Positions 52,149 to 60,517 of a stretch of 64,000 nucleotides of DNA are shown here, piece by piece. The DNA comes from Pseudomonas sp. R4-35-07. Lineage in GTDB: Bacteria > Pseudomonadota > Gammaproteobacteria > Pseudomonadales > Pseudomonadaceae. The stretch lies in the NCBI RefSeq assembly GCF_003852235.1, contig NZ_CP027732.1:2480001-2544000 (forward strand), read 5' to 3'. Each line of letters starts with the position of its first letter. The stretch's first letter is position 1. Both the position numbers and the translations under genes were made by a program. Below the pieces are notes generated by a model. That model worked only from the letters and a program-made list of their open reading frames with translations, did not search any database and was not told the DNA's origin.

Positions 52149-53276
52149 ATGGCTCATCCATTGAACACCCCAGTAAAACTGGGACATCACACCTTGAACA
52201 ACCGCATCGTGTTGCCGCCCCTGACGCGCCAGCGCAGCGCCCAACCCGGCGATATCGCCACCGACTTGATGGCCCGCTACTACCGTCAACGCGCCAGCGC
52301 CGGCTTCATGGTCAGCGAGGGCACCCAGATCGAACCGCGTGGCCAGGGTTACGCGTGGACGCCGGGGATCTACACGCCGGCGCAGATCGACGGCTGGCGC
52401 AAGGTCACCGAGGCGGTGCATGCCGAGGGCGGGGTGATCTTCGCCCAGTTGTGGCATGTGGGCCGCGTGTCCCATAACGCCTTGCAACCCGAGGGCGCCG
52501 CGCCGGTCGCACCGTCGGCGATCCAGGCCGTGCAAGCGAAGGCATTTATCGAAACCGCGCCGGGTGTCGGCGAGCTGAAACAGCCCCCGGTACCCCGTGC
52601 TCTGACGGTGCTGGAGATCGAGGAACTGGTCGGCCACTACGCACAGGCGGCGCGCAATGCGTTGGACTCAGGCTTCGACGGGGTGGAGATTCATGCGGCC
52701 AACGGCTACCTGGTCAACCAGTTCATCTCGGCCCATTCGAACCAGCGTGAGGATGAATACGGCGGCTCACTGGACAACCGTCTGCGCTTTCTGCGCGAGA
52801 TCGTCGAAGCTGTCTGCCGCGTAGTGGGTCCGGAACGTGTGGGCGTGCGCTTTTCGCCTTTGTTCAGCGGCACTGACCAAGATCGCGTGTACATCGGCCT
52901 GGTGGAAGAAGACCCGCACCACACCTACATCGAAGCGATCAAAGTGCTGGAGCAGTCGGGTATCGCTTACGTCTCCATTGCCGAAGCCGACTGGGACAAT
53001 GCCCCTGTGCTGCCGCACAGCTTCCGCCAGGCCGTGCGCAGCACCTTCAGCGGGCGCATCATTTACGCCGGCCGTTACACCGCTGAGCGCGGCGCGCAAC
53101 TGGTGCAAGCGGGGCTGGCGGACCTGATTGCGTTCGGGCGGCCGTTCATTGCCAACCCGGATCTGCCGCAGCGGATTTTCAATGGCTGGCCGTTGAATGT
53201 GTTGAAGGCTGAAGGGCTGTATGGCGGGACTGAGGCGGGGTATGTCGATTATCCGGAATATGCCCAACAAAACTGA
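52149..53276 (+). CDS. nemA: Alkene reductase (N-ethylmaleimide reductase, OYE family)
   Basis: A 375-residue FMN-dependent ene-reductase of the classical OYE group. LGHHTLNNRIVLPPLTRQRS at the start, QLWHVGRVSH, the substrate pair in DGVEIHAANGYLVNQF (His-Asn), RVGVRFSPL and AFGRPFIANPDLP at the end. It reduces maleimides, quinones, nitroesters and enals using NADPH. The start at 52149 matches the family. It is the third gene of the nemR-like operon and the second OYE of the window, the other being xenA of a different subclass. Confidence 0.9.
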   Translation: MAHPLNTPVKLGHHTLNNRIVLPPLTRQRSAQPGDIATDLMARYYRQRASAGFMVSEGTQIEPRGQGYAWTPGIYTPAQIDGWRKVTEAVHAEGGVIFAQLWHVGRVSHNALQPEGAAPVAPSAIQAVQAKAFIETAPGVGELKQPPVPRALTVLEIEELVGHYAQAARNALDSGFDGVEIHAANGYLVNQFISAHSNQREDEYGGSLDNRLRFLREIVEAVCRVVGPERVGVRFSPLFSGTDQDRVYIGLVEEDPHHTYIEAIKVLEQSGIAYVSIAEADWDNAPVLPHSFRQAVRSTFSGRIIYAGRYTAERGAQLVQAGLADLIAFGRPFIANPDLPQRIFNGWPLNVLKAEGLYGGTEAGYVDYPEYAQQN

Positions 53277-53288
53277 GCGCAAACGCTA

Positions 53289-53351
53289 CCCCTGTGAAGG
53301 ATTGAGGAGGGCTTCGCCCTCCAGCGGGAGCAAGCTCCCTCGCCACAGGGG
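53289..53351. repeat. REP-like hairpin
   Basis: CCCCTGTG and CACAGGGG bound a 63-base element with inner GGAGGGCTTCGCCCTCC. It combines pieces of Pseudomonas REP families, and separates nemA from the converging quinone reductase gene. Confidence 0.75.
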
Positions 53352-53361
53352 CAGGCGTGTT

Positions 53362-54360
53362 TTATTCGACGCGCAACACAATCTTGCCGATATGATCGCC
53401 ACCTTCCATCCGCGCGTGCGCCTGGGCGGCGTCGGTGTATTCATACACCTTATCGATGATCGGCAGGCAGCGCCCTTGGCTCAGCACCGGCCAGATATGT
53501 TCACGCAACTGCTCGGCAATCGCGGCCTTTTCTTCGCGAGTGCGAGCGCGCAGTAGCGAACCGGTGATCACCGCGCGTTTGCCGAGAATGGTCAATAGGT
53601 CCACATCATTGGCCTTGCCGCCACCGAGAAAGCCCAGCATCACCAAGTGGCCGTCCATGCCCAGGGCCTTGAGGTTGTTGTTGAGGTAGGAGGCACCCAT
53701 GATGTCGAGGATCACATCGACGCCCTGGCCGGCGGTTTTCTCGGCGATGACCTCGGCAAAGTCTTCCTCGCGATAATTGATCGGCTGCGCGCCGAGCTTG
53801 GCAATTGCCGCGCATTTGTCGGCGCTGCCGGCGGTGGCGAAGGCCTGGATACCGAATTCCTGGCAGAGCATCAAGGCGGTGGTGCCGATGCCGCTGGTGC
53901 CGCCGTGGATCAAGGCGCGTTCGCCGCTGCAGGCGCCGCCCAGACCGAACAGGTTGGCCCAGACGGTGAAGAAGGTTTCCGGCACGGCAGCGGCCTGAAT
54001 CCAGTCCATGCCTTCGGGAATCGGCAGCGCCTGGCTGGCCGGTACCGCGCAGAACTGCGCATAGCCGCCGCCATTGGTCAGGGCGCAGACCTTATCGCCG
54101 AGCGCGAATTGATCCACGCCTTCACCCAGCGCCACCACTTCACCGGCCACTTCCAGGCCGGGAATCGGGCTCATGCCGGGTTTCATCGGGTACTTGCCGG
54201 CCCGCTGCAAGGCGTCGGGGCGGTTGACCCCGGCCGCATGCACGCGAATCAGGATCTCGCCCGGGCCGGCCACCGGTACGTCTGCACGTCGCGGTTGCAG
54301 CACTTCGGGGCCGCCGGGGGCGGTGATTTCGATCAGGGTCATTTCTTGAGGCAGGGTCAT
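53362..54360 (-). CDS. NAD(P)H:quinone oxidoreductase (zinc-independent MDR family)
   Basis: A 332-residue medium-chain reductase of the Qor/PIG3 group. It has AAGVNRPDALQRAGKYP near residues 44-60, GLEVAGEVVALGEGV, the coenzyme motif HGGTSGIGTTALMLCQ (about 150), and the domain end EYTDAAQAHARMEGGDHIGKIVL. Zinc ligands are absent. It reduces quinones with NADPH. It overlaps the upstream MFS gene by four bases (ATGA), and both are divergent from the LysR gene, suggesting LysR control. Confidence 0.9.
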   Translation of the reverse strand: MTLPQEMTLIEITAPGGPEVLQPRRADVPVAGPGEILIRVHAAGVNRPDALQRAGKYPMKPGMSPIPGLEVAGEVVALGEGVDQFALGDKVCALTNGGGYAQFCAVPASQALPIPEGMDWIQAAAVPETFFTVWANLFGLGGACSGERALIHGGTSGIGTTALMLCQEFGIQAFATAGSADKCAAIAKLGAQPINYREEDFAEVIAEKTAGQGVDVILDIMGASYLNNNLKALGMDGHLVMLGFLGGGKANDVDLLTILGKRAVITGSLLRARTREEKAAIAEQLREHIWPVLSQGRCLPIIDKVYEYTDAAQAHARMEGGDHIGKIVLRVE

Positions 54361-55586
54361 GAAGGGGTTCCTGTGACGATGAGCGTATGGGTTGGGACCG
54401 TGGCGAGCGGTCGACGGTTCAGCCAGATCATGCCCGCTTCCAGCAACAGTGCAACCACAATGGCGCCAGCCGCGATCAGGAACAACAGCCCATGCTGGCC
54501 GCCACTGCCGTTGAACAGCGCCGAGTAGGCAAAGCCGGCGAGCGCCTGGAAGGTAGCAAAAGACACTGTCGCCCGGCTCCAGGCTATTTGCTGCGAGTGA
54601 TGCTCGGGGATCAGTTCGTGGATTCGCGCCAGCGCCAGCGGCACAATGCCTGGCGGGAACGAGCCGAGGATCAGCGCCAACACGGCAAGGGCCACGAATG
54701 AGCTGGAGACCGCCAGCGAGCCCAATGCAATCGCCTGTATCACCAGCACGACGCGAATACTCAAGCGGGCACCGAGGGTGTCGGCAAGAAATCCGTAGGT
54801 TACCGGCCCGACGATGGCGCCCAGGCCATACATCACCCAGATCATCGCCCCGACATGCGCCCCGGCACCCAGGCCGCGTGCCACGTAATCCACCAAGAAC
54901 ACCATGGCCGGCACCAGGCCCGCCGCCATGAAAGCGTATTGCGCGAACAGCAGGTACACCGCTGCCGGTGTCGGCGTTTTAGCCGTTGGCGGCGTTGCCT
55001 CCTGCAGCGTGCCGTTGGGCCAGGCGAACCAACTGGCGGCGGTCAGCACCAGGGCCAGCAGGCCCAGGCCGAACCAGGTCTGTTGCAGGCCCAGATTCAA
55101 CAACGGCGGCACGATTGTGCCGGAGCCGGCGATGCCCAAGCCGATGCCGAGGAAGATCGCACCACTGGCCACGCCACGGCGCGGGGCCGGAACATGCGGC
55201 AGCACGGTCGCCGCCACCAACACCATGATCGCGCCGCCGGCGATGCCCGACAGCAAGCGCCAGGCGAAGAACCACAGCACCGACAACGGATAGCCACAGG
55301 CGAAAAACGCCAGGGTCACTGCCACCATCATCAGGCGCAGCGCCGTTTTGTTGGAAGTCGCTCGGGCGATGGGCCGCCCGATCAGCGCGCCCACCAGGTA
55401 ACCCACCAGGTTCGCGGCGCCGAGGTAGACCACGTCGCTGGCGGAAAACCACTGGGCCTGGATCAGCGAGGGGATCAACGGCGTATAGGCAAAGCGCGCC
55501 AGGCCGATGCTGACCAGGCTGGCGCAGAGCCCGGCGAAGATCGGTAACCAGACGGCGTTTCGGGATGAAGCCTGTGTGTGCAGCAT
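54357..55586 (-). CDS. YbfB/YjiJ-family MFS transporter
   Basis: A 409-residue protein with 12 predicted helices of the YbfB/YjiJ family, whose substrates are not established. GLCASLVSIGLARFAYTPLIP in helix 1 (family signature), YLGAANLVGYLVGALIGRP for motif A, and PAPRRGVASGAIFLGIGLGIAGSG in helix 5. It is translationally coupled to the quinone reductase downstream and divergent from a LysR gene 109 bases away; together they look like a small export/reduction unit. Confidence 0.87.
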   Translation of the reverse strand: MLHTQASSRNAVWLPIFAGLCASLVSIGLARFAYTPLIPSLIQAQWFSASDVVYLGAANLVGYLVGALIGRPIARATSNKTALRLMMVAVTLAFFACGYPLSVLWFFAWRLLSGIAGGAIMVLVAATVLPHVPAPRRGVASGAIFLGIGLGIAGSGTIVPPLLNLGLQQTWFGLGLLALVLTAASWFAWPNGTLQEATPPTAKTPTPAAVYLLFAQYAFMAAGLVPAMVFLVDYVARGLGAGAHVGAMIWVMYGLGAIVGPVTYGFLADTLGARLSIRVVLVIQAIALGSLAVSSSFVALAVLALILGSFPPGIVPLALARIHELIPEHHSQQIAWSRATVSFATFQALAGFAYSALFNGSGGQHGLLFLIAAGAIVVALLLEAGMIWLNRRPLATVPTHTLIVTGTPS

Positions 55587-55695
55587 GATGGCGGTCCTGG
55601 ATATTTTTCTGTGGCGGCCAGCATAGCCAGGTTTGCTGATGCAATAATGCAGCGAATTTGCGGCGCGTTGATGCGTTTATGCAGTGGGGGTAGTG

Positions 55696-56571
55696 ATGAA
55701 TTGGGACGATGCGCGAGTGTTCCTCGCGGTATGCCGGGAAACCACATTACGTGGCGCGGCTCGGGTGCTGGGCGTGGACCAGGCCACGGTCGGGCGGCGG
55801 ATCAACGCCTTGGAAAAATCCCTCGGCGCGACGTTGTTCCTGCGCACTTCCGAGGGCTATGCCTTGACCGCCGTCGGCGAAGCCGCGTTGCTTTCGGTGG
55901 AAAAAATGGAGCGTTCGGCCCTGGAGTTGCAGCGCCAGATACAAGGGCTGGATGAGCGTCTCACCGGCACCGTGCGCGTCAGCACCACCGACTCGTTGGC
56001 CATCGACTTCCTGATCCCGGCCATCGCGCGTCTGCATGAGCAGCACCCGGACGTGCGCGTGCAGTTGGACGCCTCGACCCAGTTCCTCAGCCTGGCCAAG
56101 CGTGAAACCGATATCGCCGTGCGTAACATCCGCCCGGACAACCCGGACCTGATCGCCCGGCGCATCGCCCGCTGGCCGGTGGGGCTGTTCGCGGCGCAGT
56201 CCTATATCGATCGCCACGGCGTGCCGGAACCCGGCAGCCTGTTCGAAGGCCATGACCTGGTGGTGTATCAACCCTACCTGCAAAGCCAGAAAGACTTGAC
56301 GCTGGTCTGCGAACCGTTGGGGCGCGGGCGGATTGTGGCAGCGTTGAGCTCCAGCCTGCTGGTACGCCGCGCAATTGCCGCTGGCATCGGCATCGGCGAG
56401 ATCCCGGTGTACACCGGCGAACGCGACGGTCTGGTCCGCCTGTGGCCGCAGCGCACGCGACCGTTGCCCTATGACGTCTGGCTGGTAACCCACGCCGACC
56501 TGCGTCATACCGCACGGGTGCGGGTGGTGATCGATGAAATCGTTGCGGGTTTTTCAGTGTCACCGGTCTAA
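55696..56571 (+). CDS. LysR-family transcriptional regulator
   Basis: A 291-residue LysR regulator. HTH: FLAVCRETTLRGAARVLGV then ATVGRRINALEKSLGATLF (about residues 8-47); the remainder is the substrate-binding domain (RVSTTDSLAIDFLIPAIARL; ETDIAVRNIRPDNPDLI). The start at 55696 begins the family's NWDDARVFL; a GTG 12 bases upstream is possible. It is divergent from the MFS/quinone-reductase operon and probably regulates it. Confidence 0.9.
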   Translation: MNWDDARVFLAVCRETTLRGAARVLGVDQATVGRRINALEKSLGATLFLRTSEGYALTAVGEAALLSVEKMERSALELQRQIQGLDERLTGTVRVSTTDSLAIDFLIPAIARLHEQHPDVRVQLDASTQFLSLAKRETDIAVRNIRPDNPDLIARRIARWPVGLFAAQSYIDRHGVPEPGSLFEGHDLVVYQPYLQSQKDLTLVCEPLGRGRIVAALSSSLLVRRAIAAGIGIGEIPVYTGERDGLVRLWPQRTRPLPYDVWLVTHADLRHTARVRVVIDEIVAGFSVSPV

Positions 56572-56651
56572 GGTCAGCACACGCCTGCAAGCCCATCGTC
56601 GCGGCCAGGGCCACACTGGCGGTCGGTCATTTCGACGGACACAGGTGGCAT

Positions 56652-57038
56652 ATGAACGAAACCAAGAAACAAGATATCGGGCTGTTGTTCCTGCGGGTCA
56701 GCGGGGCGCTGTTTTTGCTGTGGGTGCATGGATTGCCGAAACTGCTCAACTACAGCGACCAGTTGAAGCTGATCGAAGACCCGTTTCACCTGGGCGCGCC
56801 GCTCACCTTGCTGCTGGCCATATTTGCCGAGGTGCTGTGCCCGCTGCTGATCATCGCGGGGGTGTGGACGCGCTTGGCATGCCTGCCGATCCTGGCGGTG
56901 CTGGTGATCGCGCTGCTGGTGGTGCATCCGGAATGGACGCTGTTCGAAGGGCAGTTTGGCTGGCTGTTGATGATTATCTTCACCAGCATCCTGATTGCGG
57001 GGTCGGGGAGTCTGAGACTGGGGCAGCGACTTGCCTGA
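56652..57038 (+). CDS. DoxX family membrane protein
   Basis: A 128-residue protein with four hydrophobic segments. IGLLFLRVSGALFLLWVHGLPKL opens with the RxxxGxxFxxHGxxK pattern of DoxX proteins. DoxX relatives are small membrane subunits, sometimes paired with oxidoreductases; the role here is not known. It is transcribed away from the esterase gene and ends at a REP pair. Confidence 0.85.
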   Translation: MNETKKQDIGLLFLRVSGALFLLWVHGLPKLLNYSDQLKLIEDPFHLGAPLTLLLAIFAEVLCPLLIIAGVWTRLACLPILAVLVIALLVVHPEWTLFEGQFGWLLMIIFTSILIAGSGSLRLGQRLA

Positions 57039-57057
57039 ATAGTAAAGGTGATTCAAC

Positions 57058-57146
57058 TGTGGGAGGGGGCTTGCTCCCGATAGCGGTGGGTCAGTTATCA
57101 GTACGCTGACTGAACCACCGCTATCGGGAGCAAGCCCCCTCCCACA
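57058..57146. repeat. REP doublet (REPIN)
   Basis: TGTGGGAGGGGGCTTGCTCC and its complement around TCAGTTATCAGTACGCTGAC, with inner arms CCGATAGCGGTGG/CCACCGCTATCGG also complementary. It lies between the converging DoxX and esterase genes. Confidence 0.9.
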
Positions 57147-57154
57147 GGGGTTAC

Positions 57155-57973
57155 TCAGCGGTTCAGGAAGGCCAGCAGGTCTTCATTGAGCTGCTGGGTG
57201 TGGGTGGCGGCAAACCCGTGGGGCGCATCTTTGTACACCTTCAGTTGCGCGCCCTCGATCATCTGGGCGGCAACTTTGCCAGTGGTTTCGAACGGAACGA
57301 TCTGGTCACCGTCACCGTGGATGACCAGGGTCGGCACGTCAATTTTGGCCATGTCCGGGCGGAAGTCGGTCTGGGAGAACGCGGTGACGCAATCCACGGT
57401 GGCTTTCAGCGAGGCTTGCAGCGCGATCTGCAGGGTCTGGGTGAGCACGCCCTCCGAGACTTTCTGGCCCTTGTTGAGGCCAAAGAACGGCGTGTTGAAA
57501 TCGCTGATGAATTGCGCGCGGTCCTTCAGCAGGCCGGCCTTGATGCCATCGAAGACGTCGTTGGGCACGCCTTGTGGGTAATCGGCTTTCTGCCCGAAGA
57601 TCGGCGTCACCGCACCCAGCAGTACCAGCCCGGCGACCCGCGCGCTGCCATGGCGCGCGATATAGCGGGCCACATCACCGCCACCCATGGAGAAACCCAC
57701 CAGGGTCACGTCGTTGAGGTCCAGGTGGTCGATCAACTGGGCGATGTCGTCGGCGAAGGTGTCGTAATCGTTGCCGGTCCACGGCTGGTCCGAGCGGCCA
57801 AAGCCTCGGCGGTCGAACGCGATTGTGCGAAAGCCACGGCTGCTCAGGTATTCCATCTGGTATTCCCACATGTCGGCATCCAGCGGCCAGCCGTGGCTGA
57901 ACAGCACGGGTTTGCCGCTGCCCCAGTCCTTGAAGTAGATCTGGGTACCGTCTTTGGCAACGAATGTGCTCAT
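57155..57973 (-). CDS. Arylesterase/perhydrolase (P. fluorescens esterase I family)
   Basis: A 272-residue alpha/beta hydrolase almost identical in segments I remember to P. fluorescens esterase I: GTQIYFKDWGSGKPVLFSHG, GFSMGGGDVARYIARHG, VTAFSQTDFRPDMAKIDVPT. Catalytic serine is in GFSMGG (94 without the initiator Met), aspartate in HGDGDQIVPF (222) and histidine in DAPHGFAA (251). Position 29 reads proline (SHGWPLDAD) where esterase I has leucine; Pro29 is the change known to raise perhydrolase activity. AGGAG precedes the ATG at 57973 by seven bases. Confidence 0.93.
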   Translation of the reverse strand: MSTFVAKDGTQIYFKDWGSGKPVLFSHGWPLDADMWEYQMEYLSSRGFRTIAFDRRGFGRSDQPWTGNDYDTFADDIAQLIDHLDLNDVTLVGFSMGGGDVARYIARHGSARVAGLVLLGAVTPIFGQKADYPQGVPNDVFDGIKAGLLKDRAQFISDFNTPFFGLNKGQKVSEGVLTQTLQIALQASLKATVDCVTAFSQTDFRPDMAKIDVPTLVIHGDGDQIVPFETTGKVAAQMIEGAQLKVYKDAPHGFAATHTQQLNEDLLAFLNR

Positions 57974-58085
57974 CTGAAACTCCTGTGTCTGCATGAAAAG
58001 ACTGGGTAAAAAATCCGCCTTGTTACATCGCGAAAAGCCTGCGCCAAAAAACCAAGCCGGGCTTGTATCGGTGTGCTTGCCTCAA

Positions 58086-59477
58086 TTACCAACTGAACTT
58101 GAGCTCCATGCCCAGGTAATTGCTGTCGTGCCCGCCGGCATCACGCAGGGTCTGGCCGACCGCGTAATGCACGGCTTCGACCGCGCCGGTCAGGTTCGGC
58201 GTGAAGGCGTAGTCGGTTCTCAGCTGACCGTAGGCACCGGTCCAGCGTTCACCCTGGCCCGCAGTGCCGGCGACCGGCACGCTGGGCTGGGTGTAGACCG
58301 CATCCGCCGTGGTTTGCCGCCACAGCAAGCCGATGGCGGTTTGCACGCTGAGCTTGGCGATGGGCTTGACGGTGATCGATGGCTTGACGTGAATCAGGTT
58401 GCTGTAGCCGGTATAGCCCGCCAGGGAAAAGTAGTAGCCGTTGGGAAACAGCGGGTTGAAGGTGCCGACGGTGCCGTCACCGGTTTTGCGATCGCCCGAG
58501 GCGATGTCCAGTTGCAGGCCGAGGCGCGGCTTCCACGCCAGGCTGTCGAAGGTGTAGCCGGTGCGGCTGCCGCCGGCCCAGGCGCGAATGTCTTTGTTGC
58601 CCACCGAGCCGCCTTGCAGCATGGCTTCGATGTCCCAGTCGAAGCCCTGGGCCGCGCCACCCAGGCGCGCATCCAACAGCTGGCGCGTTTCGTCGCCATC
58701 GGCGTCCAGATAGTGCGCCGCGCTGCGCTCATACACGCCGTAGTAGGCCGACAGCTCATTCGTGCCGCCCACCAGGCGCTCGACCCGCAGCATATGAAAA
58801 CGCGCGTCACTGTTGGACTTGTCGTCGAAATGCCGGCCATCCTGGTACTGCACCGGTTGGCTGGCGATCCCGATAAAGCGCCAGTTTGGCGTTTCCCAGT
58901 CGGCCCACAACGCATCGAACGACTGCCGCACATTCGGGCCGTCCCGTGACGAAATGAAGCGCTGCAAGTCGAAGGCAAAGTCCTGGCGACCGATACGGCT
59001 CTTGAACGTGCCGCTGCTGAAGGTGTTCACGTATTCGGCGAAGGCCAGGCGCAAATCCACGCGGTTCTGATCGGCGCCGCCCAGGGTGGTTTTGTCATAG
59101 GCGCGCACGTCTTCGAGCTGGGTGAACACGCGCCAGTGTTCATTCAAATGCAGGTCGGCATGAACCTGGAAGCGCTGGATCAGGTAGCGATCACGGGCCA
59201 CGTTCTTCACGCCGAAACCGCTGGCGTCATTCATCTCGAAACGCTCGCGCAAGGTCGCGCCCAGGGACAGGTAGGTGAACGGGTTGGCGCCCGACAGCGG
59301 GATGTACTTGAGGGTGTCCAGCGGCTGCGTGCGCAACGCCGGGTCCTTGAGCACCGACCAGTCTTCCTGCCAGCGATTGGCCTTGATCGCCGGTCGGCTC
59401 GGTGGATCGTCGGCGTGGACGCTGCCGACGAGCAGCGGCCACAGCACGGCCAGGCTCCAGCCTGTATGACGGATCAT
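58086..59477 (-). CDS. Alginate-export-family outer-membrane porin
   Basis: A 463-residue outer-membrane beta-barrel of the alginate_exp family. It has a signal peptide (about 22 residues, ending VHAD), alternating strands such as RVFTQLEDVRAYDKT, RIGRQDFAFDLQRFISSRDG (family signature), and a terminal strand NYLGMELKFSW ending in an aromatic residue. No alginate biosynthesis genes are near, so export of alginate is not implied. Its start overlaps the stop of the VOC gene by four bases, so it forms an operon with it. Confidence 0.88.
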   Translation of the reverse strand: MIRHTGWSLAVLWPLLVGSVHADDPPSRPAIKANRWQEDWSVLKDPALRTQPLDTLKYIPLSGANPFTYLSLGATLRERFEMNDASGFGVKNVARDRYLIQRFQVHADLHLNEHWRVFTQLEDVRAYDKTTLGGADQNRVDLRLAFAEYVNTFSSGTFKSRIGRQDFAFDLQRFISSRDGPNVRQSFDALWADWETPNWRFIGIASQPVQYQDGRHFDDKSNSDARFHMLRVERLVGGTNELSAYYGVYERSAAHYLDADGDETRQLLDARLGGAAQGFDWDIEAMLQGGSVGNKDIRAWAGGSRTGYTFDSLAWKPRLGLQLDIASGDRKTGDGTVGTFNPLFPNGYYFSLAGYTGYSNLIHVKPSITVKPIAKLSVQTAIGLLWRQTTADAVYTQPSVPVAGTAGQGERWTGAYGQLRTDYAFTPNLTGAVEAVHYAVGQTLRDAGGHDSNYLGMELKFSW

Positions 59478-60370
59478 TTTTTCGCGGTGAGCTGGTGAAT
59501 TTCCGCCACATAACCGCCGGGGAATTCGACCACTGCACTGCGCCGGCCTTTGCTGTCGAACGCGGGCACCAGCACCTTGGCGCCAGACCCGCTGGCCTTG
59601 CCGAGGGTGGCGGCCAGGTCGCTGACTTGATAGCCGGTGGTGTCGTGGCCGAACGGGTAGGGCAGATGGCCATTGGTGACCAGCACCGCCATGCGCCCGA
59701 AGGCTGACTCGATCTCGACGCGACGGTACTCGCCGCCCGCTTGGCCGACATCAGCGGCGGGGGCGTGCTTGTCGTCGTTCACTATGTTGCCGTGGGAGAA
59801 GCCGAGGAACGCTTTGATAAAGCGCTCGGCACTGTCATTGGACACATACACGCGGTTCTCCGGAATGGTCTCGAACGCCGCGTAATCCGGGGTCTTGGTG
59901 TGCCAGTAGAGCTGCATGTTGACGCCGCCCGGCCACTGCACCACGGCATCACGGCCGATGGGGTCGGGAAAATCGCTGACGATCACATCGGCGCCATTGT
60001 CCCGCGCCGCCTTGAGGGCTATGTCCATGTCCTTGACCAGATAGCCGTTGCGTTCCTGACCGAACGGGTGCGGCACGGGCGTGGTGAAGCCGAACAACGA
60101 GACCGTGCCCGCCGGGGTCTGCAGCAATTGCGAAGTAGTGCTGCTCGGCACCGGCAGCACATTCACCACCACTTGGGGCGTGCTTTTGCCGCCGAAGGTA
60201 GCCAGGAAACTCTGGGCGAAACGGTCGACATCGGCCGGCGCGACATACACGTGGCTGGTGTCGTATTGCGGCGCCACGGCGACGCTTGGGGTGGCCGCCA
60301 AAGCGCTGTTTATCATGGCGCTTGCCAACAGCGTCAATGCTACGGATACCTTGATTGCTTTGTTACGCAT
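59474..60370 (-). CDS. Exported VOC (glyoxalase-fold) protein
   Basis: A 298-residue protein with a signal peptide (about 26 residues, ending NSALA) and two VOC-type repeats: HVYVAPADVDRFAQSFLATF with VQWPGGVNMQLYWH, and RVYVSNDSAERFIKAFLGF with VEFPGGYVAEIHQ. The paired glyoxalase folds lie in the periplasm, which is unusual. GGAG lies seven bases before the ATG at 60370. It is the first gene of the pair with the alginate-export porin. I cannot assign a ligand. Confidence 0.82.
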   Translation of the reverse strand: MRNKAIKVSVALTLLASAMINSALAATPSVAVAPQYDTSHVYVAPADVDRFAQSFLATFGGKSTPQVVVNVLPVPSSTTSQLLQTPAGTVSLFGFTTPVPHPFGQERNGYLVKDMDIALKAARDNGADVIVSDFPDPIGRDAVVQWPGGVNMQLYWHTKTPDYAAFETIPENRVYVSNDSAERFIKAFLGFSHGNIVNDDKHAPAADVGQAGGEYRRVEIESAFGRMAVLVTNGHLPYPFGHDTTGYQVSDLAATLGKASGSGAKVLVPAFDSKGRRSAVVEFPGGYVAEIHQLTAKK

Positions 60371-60517
60371 GCCCATTCTCCAGCGCTTCTACGGGTTCGA
60401 AAGCCGTGAGGTTAGGGGGCAGGCGCCATTGGGAATTGTATGGACGTGCTCGGTTGAACGTTTCAGCGGCCAGGCGTGTCCACCGAACTCTTCCGTCAGA
60501 TCACACAGGTGAACGAA

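Noticed and set aside
56534-57109. 191-codon open frame overlapping the DoxX gene
   Set aside because: It is out of frame with a recognisable DoxX protein and runs into a REP pair.
19174-57146. CRISPR array suspicion from repeated 20-mers
   Set aside because: The repeats are dispersed, inverted pairs at gene ends, not regularly spaced direct repeats, and no cas genes are present.
58086-59477. Alginate biosynthesis locus
   Set aside because: Only the export-family barrel is present; no algD, alg8, alg44 or algK-like gene adjoins, so the family name should not be taken as function.
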